DNA of 64,000 nucleotides from Odoribacter splanchnicus DSM 20712 (GCF_000190535.1 NC_015160.1:186001-250000); one strand, 5' to 3'. Positions 16,074 through 25,375 are shown, numbered from the stretch's first letter. The notes: generated by a model from the letters alone, not told the origin. Program-made: numbers and translations.

Positions 16074-17802
16074 TTATGCTGCCCGTTTATTATCCATTTT
16101 TATTTTTAAAACATCTTTGGTCTTCTCTATTATCTCTTTTGGAAAAGTAATCCTCCAGAAATAAGTAAGAAATAAAAGAAAGCTGTTTTTTTTAGCCAGT
16201 TTCCTTAGATTATGTGCAATAGCAACCAGGGTAAACTCTGTTTTTACCTTCTCCAGCCCTCTTAATCTAAATCGGTTCCATGCCGAGTTATGCTTTATCT
16301 GTGCGAAGACAGCTTCCGGTTCTATACATCGTCTGCCCCGATGATAAATACCTTCTTCGCTCATGAGTTTTTCGCGCGCTTTTTGTTTATACCTGTTAAG
16401 TTTATAGTTGACTTCTATGATCCGGTTGGTCTTTGATTTATGACATTGAGATCTCAGCGGGCAACCCTCACAGTTCTGTGCCTGATAACGTTTCAGTACG
16501 GATACATATCCCAAATCGGACTTACTTTTCCTTTGACCTGTATATTCCATATGTTGTCCCATCGGGCATACGTAGTAATCCTGTTCCCGATTGTAGTAAA
16601 GGTTCTGTATGGCAAAAGCATCCTTCTTCCAGGCACACTTCTGCTCTTTGTGGAAATAATTGTACTTGACAAAAGCCTCTATACCCGCATTCTCCATAAA
16701 CTCGTAGTTTTGTTCACTTCCATAACCGGCATCAGCTACTACTATAAAGGATTGCCTATGATAAGTCTCCCGAAAATCTTTCAAAAAAGGAATTAGAGTT
16801 CCTGTGTCTCCGGCGCGCCTGTAAATGCCCAGATTTGTAATAAACTGATTCTCTGTAGCAAGCTGTATATTATAGGCGGGTTTCAATTGCCCGTTTTTCA
16901 TATGATCCTCTTTCATGCGCATGAAGGTCGCATCCTCATCTGTCTTACTGAAAGAATTACGATCCCCTAATTTCTCCAATTGCGATTCATATTTGGCAAG
17001 GCGGGGCAGATATTCTTCCTGTAGCTTTTTGACTTGCTTTTGCTCGGCTTTGTTCATCCCGGAGAGCCGTTTGTTTAAAGCGCTCACTTTTTCCCGCAAA
17101 CCACAGGAATCCATATCCGGTAAGGTATCCGGTGTCCTTTCCTGTTTGTCCTGCTCAATATGTTTGTCTACCTCACTAAGGACTGCCTGTATTTTCGACT
17201 CCAGTTTTGCCTTGTTCTTTTCCACACTCCCACGCCAGACAAAAGTGTAGCGGTTGGATGCCGATTCAACTTTGGTGCCATCGATATACTGTACATCCAA
17301 ACTGACATAGCCGGATTCCTGTAGCAGCAGAACAATGGCTGAAAACAACGATTTTATATTTTCTTTTAAGCGTTTGCCACGGAAATCATTGATAGTGCGG
17401 AAATCGGGAGTACTATTACCTGACAACCACATGAAGTGAATATTCTCCTGTAAGGCCTTTTCTATTTTGCGACAGGAATAGATATTGTTCAGGTATGCAT
17501 AAAACAGGACTTTGAGCATCATACGGGGATGGTAGCTGCTGGTTCCTCCTCCTTTATATGCCCGCAGCAGACTGCTAATATCTAAGGCATCTACAACACT
17601 GTTTACTACACGAACGGGATGGTTCGAAGCTATCTTTTCCGATAAACTAACCGGAAAAAGTACATTTTGGTTGGAAGTTAACTCTTTAAATACTATCTTA
17701 GCCATTGCTATAATGTTTGTTTTTTTGCAACGGTAAGATAATTCTTTTTACCGAAATAAACAATAGCAAAAGGGGCTATCCGACTTTTTGGACAGCCCCT
17801 TC
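16041..17802 (-). mobile_element. IS1182-family insertion sequence
   Basis: One intact transposase is flanked by related imperfect inverted ends. The left end reads GAAGGTGTCTGAAAAG from 16041; the right end, read inward on the minus strand from 17802, is GAAGGGGCTGTCCAAAAAG. They share GAAGG and TGTC-YR-AAAAG. Both ends also fold into hairpins (16041-16065; GGGGCTATCC/GGACAGCCCC at 17772-17800), which would shield the transposase from outside transcription. I could not identify a target-site duplication, so the outer boundaries are approximate to a few bases. Confidence 0.75.
16074..17705 (-). CDS. IS1182-family transposase (DDE)
   Basis: 543 aa, full length. The N-terminal DUF772-type domain is visible (SYHPRMMLKVLFYAYLNNIY, about 57-76; FMWLSGNSTPDFRTINDFRG, about 91-110), then a catalytic core with first Asp in VQYIDGTKVES (about 140), second in FIVVADAGYGSEQNYE (about 322-337) and acidic residues near CIEPEAVFAQIKHN (about 480-493). 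A cysteine cluster CEGCPLRSQCH (about 420) lies between. It is a cut-and-paste DDE transposase. No frameshift or stop interrupts it, so it may still be active. The stop lies just inside the left end. Neighbours rho and the AAA gene are unrelated to it. Confidence 0.9.
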   Translation of the reverse strand: MAKIVFKELTSNQNVLFPVSLSEKIASNHPVRVVNSVVDALDISSLLRAYKGGGTSSYHPRMMLKVLFYAYLNNIYSCRKIEKALQENIHFMWLSGNSTPDFRTINDFRGKRLKENIKSLFSAIVLLLQESGYVSLDVQYIDGTKVESASNRYTFVWRGSVEKNKAKLESKIQAVLSEVDKHIEQDKQERTPDTLPDMDSCGLREKVSALNKRLSGMNKAEQKQVKKLQEEYLPRLAKYESQLEKLGDRNSFSKTDEDATFMRMKEDHMKNGQLKPAYNIQLATENQFITNLGIYRRAGDTGTLIPFLKDFRETYHRQSFIVVADAGYGSEQNYEFMENAGIEAFVKYNYFHKEQKCAWKKDAFAIQNLYYNREQDYYVCPMGQHMEYTGQRKSKSDLGYVSVLKRYQAQNCEGCPLRSQCHKSKTNRIIEVNYKLNRYKQKAREKLMSEEGIYHRGRRCIEPEAVFAQIKHNSAWNRFRLRGLEKVKTEFTLVAIAHNLRKLAKKNSFLLFLTYFWRITFPKEIIEKTKDVLKIKMDNKRAA

Positions 17803-17941
17803 TATTTTTTGTGGAAAAATTCTTTTTTACTTTCAGATTGTAAGTCAAAATATACTCTTACAATAAAATATACTATTCTTATCGTTTTTTACTGCTCATT
17901 TGTATATTTGTAATAAGTCTAAATAGCACTTTGTTGATAAA

Positions 17942-17987
17942 ATTGCAATCTCCAGATTGCAATATATTTATTTTTCTTCTATCTTTG
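17942..17987 (+). promoter_or_regulatory. Promoter with a perfect palindrome over the -33 box
   Basis: TATCTTTG (17980-17987) is a -7 box and TTG (17957-17959) sits at the -33 position. A palindrome with 10-bp arms, ATTGCAATCT (17942-17951) and AGATTGCAAT (17954-17963), covers that -33 box. A binding protein here would block the polymerase. A second dyad, ATTGTAAG (17837-17844) with CTTACAAT (17857-17864), lies about 100 bases upstream, and ATTGTAAG recurs just before the start codon. The rest of the 200 bases between the insertion sequence and this site is AT-rich without other features. Confidence 0.6.
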
Positions 17988-18005
17988 TATGGCAAAATTG
18001 TAAGA

Positions 18006-19184
18006 ATGAACAGTTTAGTATCGACACATATAGCTCTTTTACAGGATCGGGTATCTTCTATCCGGCGGGGATTGATGGACCGGATCGATCGGAATAGCCG
18101 TCTGATTGCGGTAAAAGGAAGCCGTGGAGTAGGAAAAACGAATTTTCTGCTGGATTACAGTAAAGAATATCATCCGCAGGATAATACCTGTCTGTATGTG
18201 AATGTCAACAATCTGTTTATCGTTAACGACGGATTGTTTCATTTTGTAGAGCATTTTTATAAGTTAGGAGGGAAAGTGTTGTTGTTGGATCAGGCCCATA
18301 AATACCCCGAGTGGGATAAAGAATTGAGGGCTTGTTACGATGCTTTCCCCGATTTGCAGATTATTTTTACGGCTTCATCAATCGTCAGGATCAAATCGAA
18401 TGCCTATCTGAAAGGGATTGTCGATATGTATAATCTGAGTGGGTTGTCTTTCCGCGAATTTCTGGAATTAGAAACCAATCAGACTTTTCCGGTTTATTCT
18501 TTTGCAGATATGGTCGAACGGCATGAGGAAATCGTCGAGGATATCCTGAAACATGTACGCCCTTTGGCTTATTTTAATAATTATCTGGAATACGGCTATT
18601 ATCCGATTTATCTCGAAGAGAAATCACACATCGATTATTTGCTGAAAAATATCAATCTGACACTGGAATTCGATATTCCCTATGCCAGCCAGATCGAGTT
18701 GAAATATTTAGTGAAGTTGAAACAATTGCTGTATATCGCTGCTAAAGATAATACCTGTAATGTGAATATCAGCAAGTTGAGCGGACTGATCGGCGTGTCG
18801 AGGGCTACTGTGCTCAATTATCTGAATTACATGAAAAATGCGCGTTTGCTGACTTTATTGTATGATACGGATAATGACGATGATTGTGGGAAAAAGCCAA
18901 AAAAATTGTATATCCATAATCCGAACTTGCTGAATGCAGTCTGTCTGGAGGATGTGGATACGACTGTGTTAAGAAAATCGTTTTTTCTGAGTCAGTTATG
19001 TCCGATGAGCCGTATTACTTATACCGAACGTGCCGATTTTTTGGTAGACGGTAAGTATCGGATTGCGGTTTGCGGAGAAGGGGAAGGACAGAAATTCGAT
19101 TCCTCTTTGGTAGTTATGGAAGACATGATCGAACGGGGCAAAGGGAATATAATGCCGCTTTGGTTGGCGGGGTTTACTTATTAA
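18006..19184 (+). CDS. AAA_14/DUF4143-type ATPase with Walker B Glu replaced by Gln
   Basis: About 392 aa from ATG 18006; an upstream in-frame TTG at 17931 would run through the promoter and is unlikely. N-terminal ATPase: Walker A KGSRGVGKTNFLLDY (about 35-49), Walker B VLLLDQAHKYPEWDKEL (about 86-102), sensor-1-like IIFTASSIV. The C-terminal part holds a winged-helix-like segment (SKLSGLIGVSRATVLNYLNY) and the DUF4143-type end. Family members usually read LDE at Walker B; here the codon is CAG (Gln), predicting ATP binding with weak hydrolysis. Function of this widespread family is unknown. It is monocistronic, behind an operator palindrome. Confidence 0.75.
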   Translation: MNSLVSTHIALLQDRVSSIRRGLMDRIDRNSRLIAVKGSRGVGKTNFLLDYSKEYHPQDNTCLYVNVNNLFIVNDGLFHFVEHFYKLGGKVLLLDQAHKYPEWDKELRACYDAFPDLQIIFTASSIVRIKSNAYLKGIVDMYNLSGLSFREFLELETNQTFPVYSFADMVERHEEIVEDILKHVRPLAYFNNYLEYGYYPIYLEEKSHIDYLLKNINLTLEFDIPYASQIELKYLVKLKQLLYIAAKDNTCNVNISKLSGLIGVSRATVLNYLNYMKNARLLTLLYDTDNDDDCGKKPKKLYIHNPNLLNAVCLEDVDTTVLRKSFFLSQLCPMSRITYTERADFLVDGKYRIAVCGEGEGQKFDSSLVVMEDMIERGKGNIMPLWLAGFTY

Positions 19185-19188
19185 GGTT

Positions 19189-19210
19189 AAAAGCTATAGG
19201 CTGAGGGCTG
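19189..19210. repeat. Solitary copy of an AAAAGCTA-AGGCT repeat
   Basis: AAAAGCTATAGGCT (19189-19202) followed by GAGGGCTG matches the 14-bp tandem unit AAAAGCTAGAGGCT found after clpC (47767 onward) at 13 of 14 positions. A weaker relative (GTAGGCTGAGGG) lies at about 1794-1805. It is an intergenic repeat of unknown role. Confidence 0.5.
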
Positions 19211-19294
19211 GAATAAATATAGAGTAATAACAAGATAAATTGGACACCGGAAAAGGGGTTCAATTTGGAATTAAATAAATTTAATTTTATAACG

Positions 19295-22200
19295 ATGGCA
19301 AAAGAGAAAAAATTTATCACTTGTGATGGTAACGCTGCTGCTGCACATATTGCGTATATGTTCAGTGAAGTATCGTGTATCTACCCGATCACTCCATCTT
19401 CACCGATGGCTGAGAACGTTGACGAATGGGCGGCTAAAGGAAGAAAGAATATGTTCGGAGAAACCGTTCGTGTCATTGAGATGCAGTCTGAAGGCGGTGC
19501 TGCCGGTGCTGTTCATGGTTCACTGCAAGCCGGTGCCCTGACTACTACCTATACCGCATCACAGGGATTGTTGCTGATGATTCCGAATATGTATAAGATT
19601 GCCGGAGAATTGTTGCCTTGCGTATTTCATGTAAGTGCGCGTGCTTTGGCTGCTCATGCATTGAATATTTTCGGAGATCATGCCGATGTATATGCTGCTC
19701 GTCAGACCGGATTCGCTATGTTGGCTTCAGGTTCTGTACAGGAGGTAATGGATCTGTCTGCCGTTTCTCACCTGACAGCTATCAAATCACGGGTTCCGTT
19801 TGTGAACTTCTTCGATGGTTTCCGTACTTCTCACGAAATCCAGAAGATCGAAGAATTGCAGATGGAAGATATCAAAGGATTGGTGGATATGGATGCTTTG
19901 CAGGCTTTCCGCGATCGTGCACTGAATTCTGAAAATCCGGTTACCCGGGGAACAGCTCAGAATCCCGATATCTATTTCCAGGGACGTGAAGCTTCGAATA
20001 AATTCTATGATGCCGTACCGGATATGGTGGCTGACTATATGGATAAGATCAGTGCGATCACCGGTCGTAAATATCGTCCGTTCGATTACTATGGAGCTGC
20101 CGATGCAGAAAATATCATCATCGCTATGGGATCGGTTACCGAGACTATCCGTGAGGTGATCGACTATGAGAATGCAAACGGTCAGAAAGTGGGTATGATT
20201 GCAGTTCACCTGTATCGCCCGTTCTCTGCTAAATATTTTATGGAAGCTGTTCCGGCTACGGTTAAACGGATTACAGTGTTAGACCGTACCAAAGAACCGG
20301 GAGCTAACGGTGATCCTTTGTATCTGGATGTGAGAGATATCTTCTATGGTCAGGCTAATGCTCCGGTGATCGTAGGTGGACGTTACGGTATGGGATCTAA
20401 GGATGTTACTCCTTCTCAGATTATTGCCGTTTACAAAAATATGGAACGTAACGAACCGAAAAACCAGTTTACGATCGGTATCGAAGATGACGTTACCTTC
20501 CGTTCTCTGCCTGCTGAAGCAGATGTTAAAATGACTCCTGCCGGAACTTATGAAGCTAAATTTTATGGGCTGGGATCCGATGGTACGGTCGGGGCGAACA
20601 AAAATTCGATCAAAATTATCGGTGGAGCTACCAATAAATATTGTCAGGCTTATTTTGCTTACGATTCAAAGAAATCAGGCGGTTTTACGGCTTCTCACCT
20701 GCGTTTCGGTGATTGTCCGATCCGTTCTACTTATTTGATTACTACTCCTGATTTCGTGGCTTGTCACGTACCTGCATACATCCATATGTACGATGTATTG
20801 AAAGGACTTCAGAAAGGTGGCTCTTTCCTGTTGAACTCTATCTGGGATGAGGAAGAGACTAAAAAACACCTGCCGAACCATATGAAACGCTATCTGGCAG
20901 AAAACGAGATCAATTTTTATATCATCAACGGAACGAAGACCGGCCAGGAATTAGGGTTGGGCAACCGTACGAATACCATAATGCAGAGTGCATTCTTCAA
21001 AATTACCAATGTTATTCCTTATGAAGTGGCTGTCAGCGAAATGAAACACGCTATCGACAAGTCATACGGTAAGAAAGGTGAGGCCATTGTCAATATGAAC
21101 TATGCAGCTGTTGACGCAGGAGGTAAAGAAGGTAACCTGATAAAGGTAACTGTTCCTGCCGAATGGAAGAACCTGCCGGATGATGAGATCAAACACGATG
21201 AAAACCGTCCGGAATTTATCCGCAATATCGTCGATGTGATGAATGCACAGAAAGGGGATGACCTGCCTGTCAGCGCATTCAACGGTTATGAAGACGGTAC
21301 TTTCCCTGCCGGAACCGCTAAATTTGAAAAACGCGGAATTGCTGTAAACGTGCCCGAATGGCAGGTAGAAAACTGTATCCAGTGTAACCAGTGTGCTTAT
21401 GTTTGTCCTCATGCTGCTATCCGTCCGTTCCTGATGAGCGACGAAGAGCTGGCTGCAGCTCCTGCAGGTACTCAGGCTAAACCGGCTATCGGTAAAGAAT
21501 TGGCCGGTTATAAATTCCGGATTCAGGTATCTCCGCTCGACTGTACCGGTTGCGGTAACTGTGCCGATGTATGTCCGGCCAAGACCAAAGCTTTGGTGAT
21601 GAGACCGCTGGAATCTCAGATGGTGGAAGAAAACCGCTGGGAATATATGGATAAAAAAGTAGGATACAAGAAAATAGTTGAACCGAATAATGTGAAAAAT
21701 TCACAGTTCACTCAGCCGTTGTTCGAGTTCTCCGGTGCTTGTGCCGGTTGTGGTGAAACTCCTTATATCAAACTGATTTCTCAGTTGTTCGGAGAACGGA
21801 TGATGGTGGCCAATGCTACCGGATGTTCCTCTATCTATGGAGGTTCTGCTCCTTCTACTCCTTATTGTACCAACTATGAGAGCGGACGTGGACCGGCCTG
21901 GGCGAACTCATTGTTCGAAGACAATGCTGAATTCGGATTCGGTATGGCCGAAGGGGCTAATCGTCTGCGCGAACGGGTAAAACGGTTGGCTGAAGAAAAT
22001 CTGAATAGCTTCTCTGCCGATACTCAGGCGGCTATCAATGCCTGGATCGAAGCTTACGAAGACGGCGACAAGACCCTGGCTACCAGCGATGCGATGGCTG
22101 CTGCTTTAGCTAAAGAAACAGCTCCTGCCGCTAAAGAGCTCCTGATCCTGAAAAACTACTTTACGAAGAAATCACAGTGGATTTTCGGAGGTGACGGATG

Positions 22201-22831
22201 GGCTTATGATATCGGTTACGGTGGTGTCGACCATGTCTTGGCCAGCGGTAAAGATGTAAATATTCTGGTGGTAGATACCGAGGTTTATTCCAATACCGGA
22301 GGTCAGTCGTCTAAATCTACTCCTGCAGGTGCTGTTGCTAAATTTGCTGCCAGCGGTAAACGGGTGCGTAAAAAAGACCTGGGTATGATGGCGATGTCTT
22401 ATGGTTATGTATATGTGGCACAGGTGGCCATGGGTGCCAACCAGGCTCAGTATATGAAGGCGATCAAGGAAGCAGAGGCTTATCCCGGACCTTCTTTGAT
22501 CATCGCTTATGCTCCTTGTATCAATCATGGTCTGAAAGCCAGCATGGGGAAATCACAACAGGAAGAGAAGAAAGCTGTAGAATGTGGTTACTGGCAGTTG
22601 TACCGCTACAATCCGATGCTTGAAATAGAAGGGAAGAACCCGTTCCAGTTAGATTCTAAAGAACCCGACTATACAAAATTCCGTGAATTCCTGATGGGAG
22701 AGGTGCGTTTCAACTCCCTGATGAAAGCTACTCCGGAAGAAGCAGAACGGTTGTTCCAGGCAACGGAAAACGATGCGAAATGGAAACTGAACGGCTACAA
22801 ACGTTTGGCTGCTATGGAATACGGTAAGTAA
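19295..22831 (+). CDS. nifJ: Pyruvate:ferredoxin (flavodoxin) oxidoreductase
   Basis: About 1178 aa from ATG 19295; an in-frame TTG at 19265 is less likely. It oxidises pyruvate with CoA to acetyl-CoA, CO2 and reduced ferredoxin in the cytoplasm. This is the single-chain homodimeric form: domain I with CIYPITPSSPMAENVDEWA (about 28-46), a gamma-type middle region, two [4Fe-4S] motifs CIQCNQCAYVCPH (about 695) and CTGCGNCADVCPA (about 749), the extra cluster/TPP region FSGACAGCGETPYIK (about 812), and TPP-binding GDGWAYDIGYGGVDH (about 966) with VDTEVYSNTGGQSSKSTP. All expected cysteines are present. Codon use is that of a highly expressed gene. The ferredoxin it reduces can feed the HydABC hydrogenase encoded 5 kb away. 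Confidence 0.96.
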   Translation: MAKEKKFITCDGNAAAAHIAYMFSEVSCIYPITPSSPMAENVDEWAAKGRKNMFGETVRVIEMQSEGGAAGAVHGSLQAGALTTTYTASQGLLLMIPNMYKIAGELLPCVFHVSARALAAHALNIFGDHADVYAARQTGFAMLASGSVQEVMDLSAVSHLTAIKSRVPFVNFFDGFRTSHEIQKIEELQMEDIKGLVDMDALQAFRDRALNSENPVTRGTAQNPDIYFQGREASNKFYDAVPDMVADYMDKISAITGRKYRPFDYYGAADAENIIIAMGSVTETIREVIDYENANGQKVGMIAVHLYRPFSAKYFMEAVPATVKRITVLDRTKEPGANGDPLYLDVRDIFYGQANAPVIVGGRYGMGSKDVTPSQIIAVYKNMERNEPKNQFTIGIEDDVTFRSLPAEADVKMTPAGTYEAKFYGLGSDGTVGANKNSIKIIGGATNKYCQAYFAYDSKKSGGFTASHLRFGDCPIRSTYLITTPDFVACHVPAYIHMYDVLKGLQKGGSFLLNSIWDEEETKKHLPNHMKRYLAENEINFYIINGTKTGQELGLGNRTNTIMQSAFFKITNVIPYEVAVSEMKHAIDKSYGKKGEAIVNMNYAAVDAGGKEGNLIKVTVPAEWKNLPDDEIKHDENRPEFIRNIVDVMNAQKGDDLPVSAFNGYEDGTFPAGTAKFEKRGIAVNVPEWQVENCIQCNQCAYVCPHAAIRPFLMSDEELAAAPAGTQAKPAIGKELAGYKFRIQVSPLDCTGCGNCADVCPAKTKALVMRPLESQMVEENRWEYMDKKVGYKKIVEPNNVKNSQFTQPLFEFSGACAGCGETPYIKLISQLFGERMMVANATGCSSIYGGSAPSTPYCTNYESGRGPAWANSLFEDNAEFGFGMAEGANRLRERVKRLAEENLNSFSADTQAAINAWIEAYEDGDKTLATSDAMAAALAKETAPAAKELLILKNYFTKKSQWIFGGDGWAYDIGYGGVDHVLASGKDVNILVVDTEVYSNTGGQSSKSTPAGAVAKFAASGKRVRKKDLGMMAMSYGYVYVAQVAMGANQAQYMKAIKEAEAYPGPSLIIAYAPCINHGLKASMGKSQQEEKKAVECGYWQLYRYNPMLEIEGKNPFQLDSKEPDYTKFREFLMGEVRFNSLMKATPEEAERLFQATENDAKWKLNGYKRLAAMEYGK

Positions 22832-22851
22832 ATCCGGGCGAGCCTGTTTAT

Positions 22852-22902
22852 AAGAAAGAGGTGTTGGAATCGACAAGTCGATTTCGACACCTTTCTTTTT
22901 TA
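22852..22902 (+). terminator. Intrinsic terminator after nifJ
   Basis: A long stem joins GAAAGAGGTGT...AATCGAC with GTCGATT...ACACCTTTC (about 22854-22896) with small internal loops, followed by TTTTTTATTTTT. It is the obvious end of the nifJ transcript. Confidence 0.85.
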
Positions 22903-22975
22903 TTTTTCATTATATATATTATATATTTGTAATCCCTCTATTCTGTGTCCGGCCTTGTCAAAGTGAGTATTTATT

Positions 22976-23532
22976 TTGCGGAATGGTAGGGATACCATTG
23001 GTTCGGCGGTGGTGAAAGACGGGATGTTCGGGTTCGAGGGGCAAGTTTCAGAACCGTTTTACGGGTATATTTCCATTGAAAAGAAAGACGGAGAGTGGGG
23101 AGGTAAAGCCTTTAGCCTGTTTGTCGAGAATTCGGATATCCGGATCAATGGAGGGAAGATTTGTTTAAAGTACGAATCACAGGATCACAGTCGGAAGACC
23201 TGTATAATATTTAGGTAACAGATAGATTCCTTGTATGAAGAGCGGAATGAATTGTATACGAGATGTGGAGCGTATATTCGAGATATTTATACGAAGGTGT
23301 ATTTTCGGAAAAATGTATCGCTCCGGGGATCGAAGTGGAAAAACAAAGTCAGGTTTTGGAAGAAAAGCTGGCCGAGCGTTGTAAGTTGGCCAAAGGAAGG
23401 CCCTGCGTCGACTTCAAAGTGGTGGATGTGAACGGAAAAGAGGGGATGTTTTCCGATTATGTGAAGTCGGGTAAGTATAATATGCTGGAAGTATGGGCGT
23501 GTGGCCATTGCCGGGTGGTAATTCCACACTGA
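22976..23532 (+). pseudogene. Decayed DUF4369/TlpA-like thiol-disulfide oxidoreductase
   Basis: Two fragments in different frames together resemble the Bacteroidetes secreted thioredoxin-like family with an N-terminal DUF4369. Fragment one (22976-23218) reads RDTIGSAVVKDGMFGFEGQV, EPFYGYISIEKK and ENSDIRINGGK. Fragment two (about 23260-23532) reads QSQVLEEKLAERCKLAKGRP, CVDFKVVDVNGKEGMFSDYV and SGKYNMLEVWACGHCRVVIP. Where functional members have FWASWCGPCR, this one has VWACGHCR, and the sequence stops soon after, losing the rest of the thioredoxin fold. The start, a middle segment and the C-terminus are missing, so it cannot make a working protein. Confidence 0.7.
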
Positions 23533-23639
23533 ACCTCGATCTGCTGCTGGAAACGCTTTACGGTGAATGATGCCGGTAAGGTATTTGTAAGGGGGGTGAC
23601 GGGTTTGTCGTTCCCTGTTTAATTATAAATTCAGAAAAT

Positions 23640-24794
23640 ATGAGAATGTTTTGTTGTGTATTCTTGTTTTTCTTTTTATGTGCGGGAGGATATGCCCGGA
23701 AAAATACTCCTGCCGGACAGATTTTCCGGACAAAGCCCTGTTTACAAAGCCTGACGGGAAATGGAATTACGGTCAGCTGGCTGACTCATGTACCGGTATA
23801 CAGCTGGGTGGAATACGGTACGGATACACTGGAGTTGAAGAAAGCCCGGACGATGCTCGACGGACAAGTAGTCTGTAACAATTACATCCATAAAATCCGA
23901 CTGGAAAATTTGGAAGCGGGCGAGACCTATTATTACCGGGTTTGTTCCCGGGAAATCCTGAAGTATGGAGCTTATAGTAAAATTTTCGGCCATACAGCAG
24001 TTTCGCCGTTTTATTCTTTTCGGGTACCCGGTGAACGGGAGACCGATTTCACGGCTCTTATTTTCAATGATATTCATCAGGAATTTCCGACTATGGCCGC
24101 CTTGTGCAAACAGATCGAAGAAGTAGATTATGATTTTGTAATTTTTAATGGTGATATGCTCGATGCTCCGGGGTGTGAAGAAGAGGTCGTGGAAGCGTTC
24201 TCATTTTATCAAGGACAAGTGAGGGCAGAGGAAAAACCGGTGTTTTATTTACGCGGGAATCATGAAATCCGGAATGCGTATTCCCTTCATTTAAGACGGT
24301 TGTTATACTATATGGGAGATAAAACCTACGGTGCTTTTAATTGGGGAGATACCCGGTTCGTTCTGCTCGATTGCGGAGAAGACAAAACGGATGACCATTG
24401 GGTGTATTACGGATTGAACGATTTCAGTGGCTTTAGAGATGAACAGACAGAATTTTTGCGGCGGGAATTGCATTCGAAAGCCTTTCGGCAGGCCGGGAAA
24501 AAAGTGTTGGTGCATCATATTCCGCTTTGGGGAAACGAGACCGATTACACGCCTTGCCGGGAATTATGGGGCGATTTGCTGAAAAAAAATCCTGTCGATG
24601 TATCGTTGAATGCACATACCCACGTCTATGCTTACCATCCGGCCGGCAGTCTGGGTAATCCTTGCCCCGTAGTGGTCGGTGGAGGGTATGAATTGGACGA
24701 AGCCACCGTCATGATGTTAACCAGGAAAGGAGATATGTTGAAATTGAAAGTGTTGGATACGAAAGGACACATTTTGCAAGAACTTGAATTGTAG
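23640..24794 (+). CDS. Secreted metallophosphoesterase, purple-acid-phosphatase-like
   Basis: 384 aa with an N-terminal signal peptide (about 1-19). Residues about 28-125 form a fibronectin-type domain as in purple acid phosphatases (GNGITVSWLTHVPVYSWVEY, ETYYYRVCSRE). The calcineurin-like domain follows: FNDIHQEFP (Asp and His, about 141), VIFNGDMLD (about 166), YLRGNHEIR (about 198), VLVHHIPLWG (about 292) and NAHTHVYAY (about 325). The dimetal ligands are all present, so it should be an active periplasmic or surface phosphatase. The substrate is unknown. It stands alone after the decayed thioredoxin gene. Confidence 0.85.
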   Translation: MRMFCCVFLFFFLCAGGYARKNTPAGQIFRTKPCLQSLTGNGITVSWLTHVPVYSWVEYGTDTLELKKARTMLDGQVVCNNYIHKIRLENLEAGETYYYRVCSREILKYGAYSKIFGHTAVSPFYSFRVPGERETDFTALIFNDIHQEFPTMAALCKQIEEVDYDFVIFNGDMLDAPGCEEEVVEAFSFYQGQVRAEEKPVFYLRGNHEIRNAYSLHLRRLLYYMGDKTYGAFNWGDTRFVLLDCGEDKTDDHWVYYGLNDFSGFRDEQTEFLRRELHSKAFRQAGKKVLVHHIPLWGNETDYTPCRELWGDLLKKNPVDVSLNAHTHVYAYHPAGSLGNPCPVVVGGGYELDEATVMMLTRKGDMLKLKVLDTKGHILQELEL

Positions 24795-24941
24795 ACGATT
24801 ACTTAAAAATGGAAAAGCTTCTCGTATTTATATGTATTTTTATGAGATAAATGAGGTAAAAGCGACGTGTGGTGATTCCTGGATAACCGATCAGGAGGAA
24901 GCTTTGTTTTTATCTGTGTATGAATGGATAATCTGGATAGA

Positions 24942-25316
24942 TTAATTGAGAAATTCTTTTATTTTTTGTAATAGAGTTTGTGCTTTTATCGGTTTTGACA
25001 AATAACCGTTGAAACCGTTTTCCAGAATTCTTTTTTCATCTTCGGTGAAAGCATAAGCCGTTACGGCGATAATGGGAATATCGGCCGATGATTTACGAAT
25101 TTCCGAAGTGGCTTCATACCCATTCATTTCGGGCATCTTGATATCCATCAAAATAAGCTGAGGATGATGGCTTTGGAAAAACGCTACGGCTTCTCGTCCG
25201 TTTTGCGCATGAATCAAGCGATAGGTATGCTTTAAAAGGATCTCGATCAACAGATAATTACTCGCATTATCCTCTGCTACAAGAATTAAAGGCCTATCGT
25301 CAATGACATCTCCCAT
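24942..25316 (-). CDS. Stand-alone response-regulator receiver protein
   Basis: 124 aa, a single receiver domain with no output domain. The acidic pocket is ILVAEDNASN (about 11-20), the phospho-acceptor Asp is in LILMDIKMPEMNGYEA (about 53-68), then VTAYAF (about 84) and the lysine in YLSKPIKAQ (about 105). Such proteins relay phosphoryl groups or interact allosterically. Its PEMNGYEAT style is that of receivers paired with hybrid histidine kinases. No kinase is adjacent; the closest in the window is the HTCS at 4.5-8.5 kb, which already has a receiver. A Bacteroidetes -7 box lies about 50 bases upstream. Confidence 0.85.
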   Translation of the reverse strand: MGDVIDDRPLILVAEDNASNYLLIEILLKHTYRLIHAQNGREAVAFFQSHHPQLILMDIKMPEMNGYEATSEIRKSSADIPIIAVTAYAFTEDEKRILENGFNGYLSKPIKAQTLLQKIKEFLN

Positions 25317-25367
25317 ATAGATTTTATATCCTAAGTGCTTAAAAAGTGGTGAAAATAATCACAAAGT

Positions 25368-25375
25368 CAAAGGTA
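25368..25375 (-). promoter_or_regulatory. -7 box for the receiver protein
   Basis: The minus strand reads TACCTTTG, matching TAnnTTTG, with a start about 45 bases before the ATG at 25316. The remaining roughly 240 bases to 25619 are AT-rich and carry no gene I can support. Confidence 0.5.

Noticed and set aside
18039..18254. 71-codon minus-strand frame inside the AAA ATPase gene
   Set aside because: Overlaps conserved Walker A coding sequence on the other strand and has no supporting signals.
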